In this document: piece by piece, positions 51,061 through 58,707 of the stretch
How the letters are laid out: the number at the start of each line of letters is the position of its first letter
Numbering within the stretch: position 1 is the first letter of the stretch
Assembly (NCBI RefSeq): GCF_009296025.1
Contig: NZ_CP045178.1
Span: 4,650,001 to 4,714,000, forward strand
Origin: Streptomyces tsukubensis
GTDB lineage: Bacteria; Actinomycetota; Actinomycetes; Streptomycetales; Streptomycetaceae
DNA: 64,000 bases
Reading direction: 5' to 3'
Notes under the pieces: generated by a model
What the model was told of the DNA's origin: nothing
Seen by the model: only the letters and a program-made list of their open reading frames with translations
Databases searched by the model: none
Translations under genes and position numbers: made by a program

Positions 51061-52005
51061 ATGCGCGCACTCGGCATCGAAGAGTTCGGCGGGCCCGAAG
51101 TACTGAAGGTCATCGACCGCCCGTTGCCCGTACCCGGCCCGGAGCAGGTCCGCGTCCGGGTCACCGCCGCCGGGGTCAACCCCACCGACCTGCTGCTGCG
51201 TGCGGGGGACCTGGCCACCGCCGTGGCCGGGCAGGAGCCCCCCTACGTCCCCGGTATGGACGCCTCCGGAGTGGTCGACGCCGTCGGTGACGGGGTCGAC
51301 CTCGCGGTCGGCGAACCGGTCATGGCGTTCGTGAACCCCTTCCATCCCACCGGCGGGGCCCAGGCGGAGTACGTCGTGGTGCCTCGCGAGCAGGTCGTCG
51401 CCGCGCCCAGGGGCCTCGACCTCCGTGACGTCGCCGGCCTGCCCATGAACGGTCTCACCGCACACCTTGCCCTCTCCCTCCTCGGCCTGCCCGAAGGGGC
51501 GACCTTGGCCGTCACCGGGGCGGCGGGTGCGCTGGGCGGATACGTGGTGCAACTCGCCAAGTACCGCGGGCTCCGGGTCGTCGCCGACGCCGCCGACCGT
51601 GACCGCGAGCTGATCCAGGGGCTCGGCGCCGACGTGGTCGTACCGCGCGCCGCCGACGCCTCCGATCTCGCCGCCGCCTACCGTGCCGCGGTCCCTGAGG
51701 GGGCCGACGGAGTCGTCGACGCCGCGATCGTCGGGGCCGACGCCCTGGGCGTGGTGAAGGACGGTGGCGGCTTCGTCAAGTGCCGTCCCTTCGAGCTGGC
51801 CTCCGAGCGCGACATCGTCGTCCAGGGGGTGGTGGTGATGACGCATCCCGCCAAGCGCTCGGCCCTGGAGGAAATCTCCGCCCTGGCGGAGAAGGGGGTG
51901 CTGACCCTGCGCACCGCCGACGTACTCGCTCCCGAGCACGCCGCCGAAGCGCATCGGCGCCTGGAGGCGGGTGGCGTACGGGGGCGTCTGATCCTCGCCT
52001 TCTGA
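51061..52005 (+). CDS. quinone-oxidoreductase-like MDR enzyme
   Basis: 314 residues of the medium-chain reductase family, zinc-free type. It has a GroES-like N-terminal domain (VRVTAAGVNPTDLLLRAGD, PYVPGMDASGVVDAVGDGV), a nucleotide-binding fold with LAVTGAAGALGGYVVQLAK, and a C-terminal VRGRLILAF typical of QOR proteins. It reduces double bonds or quinones with NADPH. Substrate unknown. It stands alone, divergent from the flavin reductase, and just before a regulator gene. Confidence 0.88.
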   Translation: MRALGIEEFGGPEVLKVIDRPLPVPGPEQVRVRVTAAGVNPTDLLLRAGDLATAVAGQEPPYVPGMDASGVVDAVGDGVDLAVGEPVMAFVNPFHPTGGAQAEYVVVPREQVVAAPRGLDLRDVAGLPMNGLTAHLALSLLGLPEGATLAVTGAAGALGGYVVQLAKYRGLRVVADAADRDRELIQGLGADVVVPRAADASDLAAAYRAAVPEGADGVVDAAIVGADALGVVKDGGGFVKCRPFELASERDIVVQGVVVMTHPAKRSALEEISALAEKGVLTLRTADVLAPEHAAEAHRRLEAGGVRGRLILAF

Positions 52006-52057
52006 CAGCCGATCCCGGTGACCCGGAGTGGTTCTTCGCGCGTGGAGGGTGGATTTC

Positions 52058-52903
52058 GTGAGTAGCTGTGTCGCATGGGGTCAGGAGGAGACCCGGAACG
52101 TCAGAGACGCCGACAGGGAGCGACGGGCCGCGCTGCGCCACTTCCTCAGATCCCGCCGCGCCCGGCTCTCGCCCGGTGACGTCGGGCTGAGGGTGGGCGG
52201 GCGGCGGAACACGCCGGGCCTGCGGCGCGAAGAGGTCGCCGTGCTGGCCGGGGTGAGCGCCTCCTGGTACACGTGGCTCGAACAGGGCAGGGAGATCAAG
52301 GTCTCCGAGGACGTGCTCGAAGCGGTCAGCAAGGCGCTCAACCTGGACCGCACCGAGCATGCCCACCTGTATCTGCTGGCCGGGATGAATCCGCCGGCCG
52401 CCCGGCAGGAGATGTCCCCGGAGGAGCTGTGCCGGCTTCGGCTCGCCGTCGAGGTGTGGCAGCCGGCTCCGGCCTTCGTGGTCGACCGGTACTGGAACGT
52501 CCTGGCGAGCAACGCACCCGCGCGCGCACTCCTCGGCGTGCAGGAAGCGGGCTCCAACTACCTCTGGTCGTTCTTCACCGATGGCCGCAACAGGAACCGC
52601 TACCCCCACTGGCTGGACGTGGCGAGCCGTCTGGTCGGCCAGTTCCGGGTCCAGGCGGTGCGGTTCCTCGACGATCCGAACTTCGAACACCTGGCGCGGA
52701 GGCTGTGTTCGGCGAGCAAGGACTTCGACCGGCTGTGGGCGGGCCACGAGACCCGGGGCAGCGGGATCGCGACCGTCGAGGTACGGCCCGCGCCCGGCCG
52801 CCGGGGCGCCTTCCACCACGTGGTCATGGGACTTCATCAGAGGTCGGAACCGCTGCTCATGCTCTACCTGCCGGCCCAGATCGCCGGTGACCGGGTCGGC
52901 TGA
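52058..52903 (+). CDS. XRE-family regulator with MmyB-like ligand-binding domain
   Basis: 281 residues from the GTG at 52058, with GGAGGG eight bases upstream. The N-terminal helix-turn-helix LRREEVAVLAGVSASWYTWLE follows the RRNTPG lead-in. The C-terminal MmyB-like domain has AFVVDRYWNVLASNAPARAL, PNFEHLARRLCSASKDF and FHHVVMGL. MmyB-type domains bind small hydrophobic ligands such as fatty acids. It starts about 50 bp after the MDR gene on the same strand and probably controls it. It is a paralogue of the regulator at 63360. Confidence 0.88.
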   Translation: MSSCVAWGQEETRNVRDADRERRAALRHFLRSRRARLSPGDVGLRVGGRRNTPGLRREEVAVLAGVSASWYTWLEQGREIKVSEDVLEAVSKALNLDRTEHAHLYLLAGMNPPAARQEMSPEELCRLRLAVEVWQPAPAFVVDRYWNVLASNAPARALLGVQEAGSNYLWSFFTDGRNRNRYPHWLDVASRLVGQFRVQAVRFLDDPNFEHLARRLCSASKDFDRLWAGHETRGSGIATVEVRPAPGRRGAFHHVVMGLHQRSEPLLMLYLPAQIAGDRVG

Positions 52904-53015
52904 CCGGACCGGGTGGAACGACCGGGCCGGGTGGCACCGACCGGACCGGGTGGAACCGGCAGGGCCGGGTGGAACCGGCAGGGCCGGGTGGAACCGGCCG
53001 GGCCGGGGGACCCGC
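52904..53015 (+). repeat. 17-18 bp tandem repeats after the XRE gene
   Basis: About six degenerate copies of CCGGGTGGAACCGGCAGGG fill the gap between the convergent regulator genes. The middle two are identical. Confidence 0.8.
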
Positions 53016-53058
53016 GCGGGACGCCGCCGGGCGGCCGGGGCGGGGCCGGTCGTGCCCG

Positions 53059-53394
53059 CTACCGGTCCGCCTCGTGGCGGGCCGCGGCGATGATCGCGTC
53101 GAGCAGGCCGGGACAGGCGCGGTCCAGGTCGGCCCTGCGCAGGGAGTTCGTCTTCACCGTGCCCTCGTACTCCTGTCGGAGGATGCCGGCCCGTCGCAGC
53201 ACCTTGAAGTGGTGGGTGCTGGTGGAGCGCGTGACGTTGATGTCGAAGGTCCCGCACGCCATACCGCCCTCGGCATCGGCGAGTTGGCACACGATTTTGC
53301 GCCGTACCGGGTCGGTCAGCGCGTCCAGTACGGCCTGGAGCGCGATGTCCTCGGCTGCGAGGTGATCGGTGATGCGTTCGGTCTGCGCGGTCAC
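53059..53394 (-). CDS. ArsR-family repressor
   Basis: 111 residues with the winged helix of ArsR/SmtB regulators: LDALTDPVRRKIVCQLADAEG, STSTHHFKVLRRAGIL (recognition helix) and VKTNSLRRADLD (wing). No metal-binding CxC in the usual helix is seen; a Cys at MACGTF and CPG later are isolated. It is divergent from the MFS exporter, with an inverted repeat between them, so it most likely represses the exporter and itself and is released by the exported compound. The GTG start at 53394 is the only good one. Confidence 0.87.
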   Translation of the reverse strand: MTAQTERITDHLAAEDIALQAVLDALTDPVRRKIVCQLADAEGGMACGTFDINVTRSTSTHHFKVLRRAGILRQEYEGTVKTNSLRRADLDRACPGLLDAIIAAARHEADR

Positions 53395-53449
53395 GTGAAT
53401 TCGGCCTCCTTGCGTTCCGGCGCGGCACCTTCATCGTACGGCAGCGGTC

Positions 53450-53487
53450 GTATGATGATGGCTATCAAATTTGACCGTCATCGTCAT
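53450..53487. promoter_or_regulatory. putative ArsR operator in the arsR-MFS divergent region
   Basis: TATGATGATGG and CCGTCATCGTCATA are imperfect inverted arms about an AT-rich centre (CTATCAAATTTGA), in an otherwise GC-rich region. The place and form fit a dimeric winged-helix repressor site. Confidence 0.5.
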
Positions 53488-53580
53488 AGTGGTTTCAATG
53501 GACACGGGGAGAGATCCCTGACCGCGGTCGTCGGTGGTGCGGTCGTTCAGCGCTCAGCGAGCCTCCCGGAGGAGACAACG

Positions 53581-55008
53581 ATGCCCAGTGCCGAGCCCCA
53601 AACAGTGCCGCTGACAGGTGAGGCGGCGCCGCCCCCACGGGAAGCGTCCCCCGGTCTACGGCTCACCGCCCTGGCCACCGGTTTCGTCATGGCCGCCCTG
53701 GACGTGACCGTCATCAACGTCGCGGGCTCGGCGATCCAGGAGCAGCTGAACGCCTCGCTGCCGGAACTCACCTGGATCGTCGACAGCTACGTCCTGGTGT
53801 TCAGTTCGCTGCTGCTGCTGGCCGGTGGCCTGGCGAACCGCCTCGGGGCGAAGAACGTCTACCTGTGGGGCATGGCGGTCTTCTTCGTCGCCTCCCTCGG
53901 CTGCGCGCTGGCACCGGACGCGGGCCTGCTCATCGCCGCGCGCCTCCTCCAGGGCGTGGGGGCGGCACTCTTCATGCCGAGTTCGCTGTCCCTGCTGGTG
54001 TTCTCGTTCCCGGAGAAGCGGCAGCGCACCCGCATGCTGGGCCTGTGGTCGGCGATCGTGGCCACCTCCGCCGGTCTCGGCCCGACCGTCGGCGGCCTGC
54101 TGGTCAGCGCGTTCGGCTGGCAGAGCATCTTCATCCTCAACCTGCCCATCGGCATCGTCGGGATGCTGCTGACCATGCGCTACATCGTGGCGACCGAGGT
54201 GCGCCCCACCAAGCTGGCCGTGCCCGGCCACGTCCTGTGGATCGTGGCGCTGGCCGCCCTGAGCTTCGCGCTGATCGAGGGGCCTCGGCTCGGCTGGGGA
54301 GCCGGCGAGATGCTGGTGGCGTACGCCGTGCTGGTGGTCGCCGCTTCGCTGCTGGTGGTGCGCGAGCGGCGTGCGGCCAACCTGGTCATGCCGTGGAGCC
54401 TGTTCAAGCGTCCGCGGTTCGCCGGAGCGAACCTGGTCGGCTTCCTGTTCAACCTCGCGCTGTACGGCAGCATGTTCATGCTGAGCCTGTACCTCCAGCA
54501 TGCCCGGGGGTCCAGTCCTTTCCGGGCCGGGCTTGAACTGCTGCCGATGACGATCTGGTTCCCGCTGGCCAACATCGTCTACTCGCGCATCTCCGCGCGG
54601 TTCTCCAACGGGGCGCTGCTGACGGTCTTCCTGCTGGTCGCCGGGATCGCGTCGCTGACCATGGTCACCGTCTCCTCGGAAACGCCCTACTGGGTGCTGG
54701 CGGTGGCCGTGGGACTCGCCAACATCGGCGCGGGCATCATCTCCCCCGGGATGACGGCCGCCCTGGTGGACGCCGCAGGCGCCGAGCACACGAACGTGGC
54801 GGGGTCCGTGCTGAACGCCAACCGTCAGATCGGCACCCTGGTGGGCATCGCCGCGATGGGCGTGGTCCTCGGCGCCGCCTCGGACTGGGAACGCGGGCCG
54901 GCGTTGTGCTTCGCGGTGGTCGGTGTCGCGTACCTCGTCGCCGCCGTCGGAGCCTGGCTGCTGATCGCCCGCGGGGAACACCGTGAGGCCGCCCTCGCCA
55001 CCGCCTGA
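53581..55008 (+). CDS. 14-helix MFS drug exporter (EmrB/QacA type)
   Basis: 475 residues from the ATG at 53581 with GGAGGAGAC before it. About 14 membrane helices. Motif D1/A-like LDVTVINVAGSAI in helix 1, LANRLGAKNVYLWG in loop 2-3, RLLQGVGAALFMPSSLSLL in helix 4, and motif C SAGLGPTVGGLLV in helix 5 mark the DHA2 proton antiporters. It pumps hydrophobic compounds out of the cell and is a plausible self-resistance exporter for the neighbouring cluster. The long open frame upstream of this start carries no such content. Confidence 0.92.
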   Translation: MPSAEPQTVPLTGEAAPPPREASPGLRLTALATGFVMAALDVTVINVAGSAIQEQLNASLPELTWIVDSYVLVFSSLLLLAGGLANRLGAKNVYLWGMAVFFVASLGCALAPDAGLLIAARLLQGVGAALFMPSSLSLLVFSFPEKRQRTRMLGLWSAIVATSAGLGPTVGGLLVSAFGWQSIFILNLPIGIVGMLLTMRYIVATEVRPTKLAVPGHVLWIVALAALSFALIEGPRLGWGAGEMLVAYAVLVVAASLLVVRERRAANLVMPWSLFKRPRFAGANLVGFLFNLALYGSMFMLSLYLQHARGSSPFRAGLELLPMTIWFPLANIVYSRISARFSNGALLTVFLLVAGIASLTMVTVSSETPYWVLAVAVGLANIGAGIISPGMTAALVDAAGAEHTNVAGSVLNANRQIGTLVGIAAMGVVLGAASDWERGPALCFAVVGVAYLVAAVGAWLLIARGEHREAALATA

Positions 55009-55131
55009 GCGTCCGGCCGACCGGGGACGTCCACCCGAAGCCCCACCGTCGGCGGTGTCCGCCGCCGCCGACGCCGCTGCCGCACCGGGCGACGTTCGCC
55101 GGGTGCGGCAGCGGCGTTCACGGACGGCCAC

Positions 55132-56295
55132 TCAGCCGGCGTCGGCGCCGCGCGGCCGTGCTCCGTGGTCGGGCAGCGTGAGCTTGCCGCCGAACAGATC
55201 GCGGTTCTCCTGGTACCACCGCGCGGACTCGGCCAGCGGGCGCGCCGAACCGGTGAAGTGGGGTGCCACGTAGCGGGCGAGCAGGTCGTAACTGCGCTTG
55301 GTCTGCTCAGGACCTGCCCAGTCCTGCAGATACACCAGGAGGGTGCCGAAGCCGCCGGTCTCCTCCTGCATGCGCTGGATGCCCGCCACGCAGTCCTCGA
55401 CCGAGCCCACGATGGCGCTGCCGGCCTCGATGGCCGCCTCGATGGCGTTCCCCGGATCGACGCCGGGGATGGTCACGTCGAGCCCGCGCAGATCGCCCCA
55501 GTACTCGTGGGCCCAGCGCTGGTAGCCGGCCCGTACGTCTTCGATGGCCTGGGCGCGTGTCTCGGCCACGTGGATCGGCAGGGTGATCCGCCAGTTCCGG
55601 CGGTCGACGGTCTTGCCGTGCTCCGCGGCGGCCTCCTCGGCGTAGCGCCACTGCGTCTTCATGTCCGGCGGCCGGTGACCGGGGCGTGAGACCCCGAACG
55701 AGACGGTGCTGATGCCGAGTTGGCCCGACAACCGCACACTGTGGGGCGAGGCGACACTCGCGGCGGCTATCTCCACCTCGCCGCCGCGGTAGGGCTCCAG
55801 CTGGAGCTTGGCGTCCTGCAGGGTGAACCACGGGGTCTTCCTGGTGACCGGCTGGTCGCCGTGGAGGAGTTCCACGACAGCCTCCAGGGACTCACTGAAC
55901 ATGCGGCGCATCTCACCCCACTCCCGGCCGAGCATGTGCGCGTCCACCGGGCTGCTGCCCGCCCCGACCCCGAGGATGAAGCGGCCGCGGGTCAGATGGT
56001 CGAGATGCAGGGCGCGGCCGGCCACCATGAACGGGTGGTGGTAGGGCAGCGTCATCACACCGGTGGCCAGCTTGATCTGGCGTGTACGCGCGGCAGCGGC
56101 GGCCACGAACAGATCGGGGAACCCGATGCTGTTCCAGCCCAGCGAATGGTGTTCGCCGATCCAGAATTCGTCGTAGTTGAGCCGGTCGAACAGCTCGATC
56201 ATTTCGAGGTCCCGCTCGAACTGGAGGGTGGGATCTTCGCCGAGCGGGTGGAACGGTGCCAGAAACGCACCGAATTTGAGCCGTTCCGGATACAT
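55132..56295 (-). CDS. luciferase-like (LLM) flavin monooxygenase
   Basis: 387 residues from the ATG at 56295. The bacterial-luciferase TIM barrel is shown by KFGAFLAPFHPLGEDP, NYDEFWIGEHHSLGW, IKLATGVMTLPYHHPFMVAGR, RGRFILGVGAGSSPVD, and GFGTLLVYLQDWAG near the end. Such enzymes hydroxylate, epoxidise or do Baeyer-Villiger reactions with reduced flavin. An Ala/Gly-rich short tail ends it. It is divergent from the second LLM gene across about 240 bp, so the two share a control region. Confidence 0.9.
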   Translation of the reverse strand: MYPERLKFGAFLAPFHPLGEDPTLQFERDLEMIELFDRLNYDEFWIGEHHSLGWNSIGFPDLFVAAAAARTRQIKLATGVMTLPYHHPFMVAGRALHLDHLTRGRFILGVGAGSSPVDAHMLGREWGEMRRMFSESLEAVVELLHGDQPVTRKTPWFTLQDAKLQLEPYRGGEVEIAAASVASPHSVRLSGQLGISTVSFGVSRPGHRPPDMKTQWRYAEEAAAEHGKTVDRRNWRITLPIHVAETRAQAIEDVRAGYQRWAHEYWGDLRGLDVTIPGVDPGNAIEAAIEAGSAIVGSVEDCVAGIQRMQEETGGFGTLLVYLQDWAGPEQTKRSYDLLARYVAPHFTGSARPLAESARWYQENRDLFGGKLTLPDHGARPRGADAG

Positions 56296-56533
56296 CGCAT
56301 CCCCTGTCTGTCTCGGATGGCTTGACACCTGAACGAATATAGGTGGCGACCGGAGGCCGAGGGGGGAGCCCGTTTCTCCTATGGGCAGTACCACCAGAAC
56401 CATTGATACGGGTACCAGCACACTCTGGAGCACCGCCCTCCGATCCCCTAACGTAGGGGGGATGCCGGAAGGATTCCGGCAGTTTCTCGCACTTTCCTTG
56501 CTGATGGCATTCCATAGTGGGTGGAGTAGACAT

Positions 56534-57436
56534 ATGCGTCTGGGCTTCGGTCTTCCGACATTCGGTCCGGCGGCCAACGAGGTGAACGGAATCGCCCGAT
56601 TCGCCGCCGACGCGGAGAAGGCCGGCGCGACCAGTCTCTGGGTCGGCGACCGGTTGTTGACGCCGGTGGATCCGGTGGTCGGTTATTCACCGGGCTCCAC
56701 GGCCATTCCGGAGGAATTCCGGGTGGCGACGGACCCGTTGACCGCACTGGCCGTCGCGGCGGCGGTCACCGGCGAGGTCCGGCTGGGCAGCAGCGGCATC
56801 AACGCACCGTGGTACCCGCCCGCGTTGCTGGCCCGCGCGCTGGCCAGCATCGACGTGGCCAGCGGCGGCCGGCTCATCGCCGGGTTCGGCAGCGGCTGGT
56901 CACCGGAGGAGTACGAGGCCGCAGGGGTGCCGTTCGAAGGACGCGGCGCGCGGCTCGACGAGCTGCTGGACGTGCTGGTGGCCTGGTGGACGACCAACCC
57001 CGTGAGCCACCGGGGGCCGCTGTTCACGATCCCGGCCGGTCATGTGGAGCTGAAACCGGTGCAGCGGCCGCGTCCTCCGATCTACCTCGGTGCGTTCGGG
57101 CCCCGGGCGCTGCGGCGCGTCGGAGAGCGGGCCGACGGGTGGATGCCGGTGTGGTGGGCGCCCGAGGTCTTTCCCGTGGCGCAGCTCACACAGGGATGGG
57201 CGACCGTCCGGGAGTCGGCCGAGAGAGCGGGGCGCGACCCGGCCACGATCAGCATGATCCTCCGGGTCAACGTGGCCGCAGGTACCCCGGTGGAGGTGGT
57301 CGCCGAGGAAGTGCTGAAGGTGCGTTCGGTGCTGCCGGCGGAGGAGGTCTTCGTCGACTTCACCTTCGTGGCCTCCAGCGTCGGCCACACCCTCGACCTG
57401 GTCGGCAACCTGCTGGACCTCGTCTCGGCGGAGTGA
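56534..57436 (+). CDS. LLM-class F420-dependent oxidoreductase
   Basis: 300 residues from the ATG at 56534. It starts MRLGFGLPTFGPAANEV, then ATSLWVGDRLL, VRLGSSGINAPWYPPALLAR, GRLIAGFGSGWSPEEYEAAG, PIYLGAFGPRALRRVGERADGWMP. These are the marks of the TIGR03619-type subgroup, which usually uses deazaflavin F420. The cofactor is inferred from the family. Together with the other LLM enzyme and the flavin reductase it gives the region a set of redox tailoring genes. Confidence 0.88.
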   Translation: MRLGFGLPTFGPAANEVNGIARFAADAEKAGATSLWVGDRLLTPVDPVVGYSPGSTAIPEEFRVATDPLTALAVAAAVTGEVRLGSSGINAPWYPPALLARALASIDVASGGRLIAGFGSGWSPEEYEAAGVPFEGRGARLDELLDVLVAWWTTNPVSHRGPLFTIPAGHVELKPVQRPRPPIYLGAFGPRALRRVGERADGWMPVWWAPEVFPVAQLTQGWATVRESAERAGRDPATISMILRVNVAAGTPVEVVAEEVLKVRSVLPAEEVFVDFTFVASSVGHTLDLVGNLLDLVSAE

Positions 57437-57526
57437 GGCGGGGAGCGCCGGTGCGCCCGGTGCCGACGGTGGCGCCGGGCGCGGCCGGCCGGTCCCGGGC
57501 CGCGGGGAGACCCGGGTGCCGGCGGT

Positions 57527-58294
57527 TCACGCTGCCGCCGGCACCCGGGATCCGTCGTCGGCCAGGATCCGCTGGTGGAGTTCGTGCAGCGCTCGGCAGG
57601 GCGCGATGCCCAGCTCGCGGTCGAGCAGGGAGCGCACCCGCTGGAAGACCTGGAGGGCGTCGGCCCGCCGGTCGGAGCGGTACAGGGCGAGCATCAGCTG
57701 TCGGTGGAACGCCTCGATCAGCGGGTGCTTGTTCACCAGCGCGTACAGCGGCCCCACCAGTTCGCGGTGGCGTCCGATCATCAGGTCGGCCTCGTTGCCC
57801 CACTCGACGCACTCCAGCCGGGTCTCCTCCGCCCAGGTGGCGAACTCGTCCACGATGGGACCGCCGCGCAGCTCGCCGAGGACCGTGCCGCGCCACAGCG
57901 CGAGCGCCCGGTGGAGGGCCACGGACGCCTCCTGGTACCGGCCGACGCGGAACGCGGACCGGCCCTGCCGGGCGAAGCGCTGGAACTCGTGCGCGTCCAG
58001 GCTTCCGTCGCCGATTTCCAGGACGTAGCCGGGGAACCGGGTGACGATCGGGCTGTGGTCCTGATCCACGCGGCCGAGCAGTTTGCGCAGCTGCGAGATG
58101 TAGACGTGCAGGGTGGCCGCGGCACGGCGGGGTGGCCCGTCCCCCCATATCTCGATGCGCATCTGGTCCATGGAGACGACGTCCTCGGCGCGCACCGCCA
58201 GGGCCGCGAGCAGTGACTCCATTTTCGGTGCCGTGACCGTGAACACGTCTTGGCCGTCGGTGATGCGCAGGCTTCCCAGGATCTCGAATCGCAC
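57527..58294 (-). CDS. SARP-family transcriptional activator
   Basis: 255 residues from the GTG at 58294 (GAGGAAGG upstream). It has an N-terminal OmpR-type winged helix (FEILGSLRITDG, ATLHVYISQLRKLLG, VTRFPGYVLEI) and a C-terminal bacterial transcriptional activation domain with TPR-like helices (ALHRALALWRG, FHRQLMLALYRSDRRADALQVFQRVRSLLDRELG). SARPs bind direct heptamer repeats ahead of antibiotic genes and are the typical cluster-situated activators of streptomycetes, which is good evidence that this region borders a biosynthetic cluster. Confidence 0.93.
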   Translation of the reverse strand: MRFEILGSLRITDGQDVFTVTAPKMESLLAALAVRAEDVVSMDQMRIEIWGDGPPRRAAATLHVYISQLRKLLGRVDQDHSPIVTRFPGYVLEIGDGSLDAHEFQRFARQGRSAFRVGRYQEASVALHRALALWRGTVLGELRGGPIVDEFATWAEETRLECVEWGNEADLMIGRHRELVGPLYALVNKHPLIEAFHRQLMLALYRSDRRADALQVFQRVRSLLDRELGIAPCRALHELHQRILADDGSRVPAAA

Positions 58295-58707
58295 GATGGT
58301 GCCTTCCTCGTGTGGGGGAGATCCGACGAGGCTCGGCACTGCACCGGGCCGGCGCGCTCGTCGGGGCAGTAGGGTGCGGCAGACCTTTGCCTCGGGGCCG
58401 GCCGGTGGTCCTCGGCGGGCACACGGCGAAGGGCCTCCGGCCCTCGCCCGGGTGCCGGAACGCCCGAGTGCGTCCGCTGGGCGCCAGTCCCTCCGTCGCC
58501 CGGAAGTTCTCCCGCCCTAGGGACATCCCTTCGCCGCGCGCCCTACCGCTTCGGACGCCGCGCGCGTCTGCGCCGAGTGCGGCGCTCTGCCTGCCCAATG
58601 CTTCCGGACTGCTTCAGCCTCCGAGGCACCGGCCCTTGCGGGTCGGCCGTCTCGGGGGTGAATCAACGTCGTGTGCCGTGCTGTACCCGTAGAACTCCTT
58701 CAGCCTC
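58295..58707. other. intergenic region between SARP and LAL genes
   Basis: About 410 bp, no supported gene. Both flanking genes are on the minus strand, so it should hold the SARP promoter. Confidence 0.45.
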
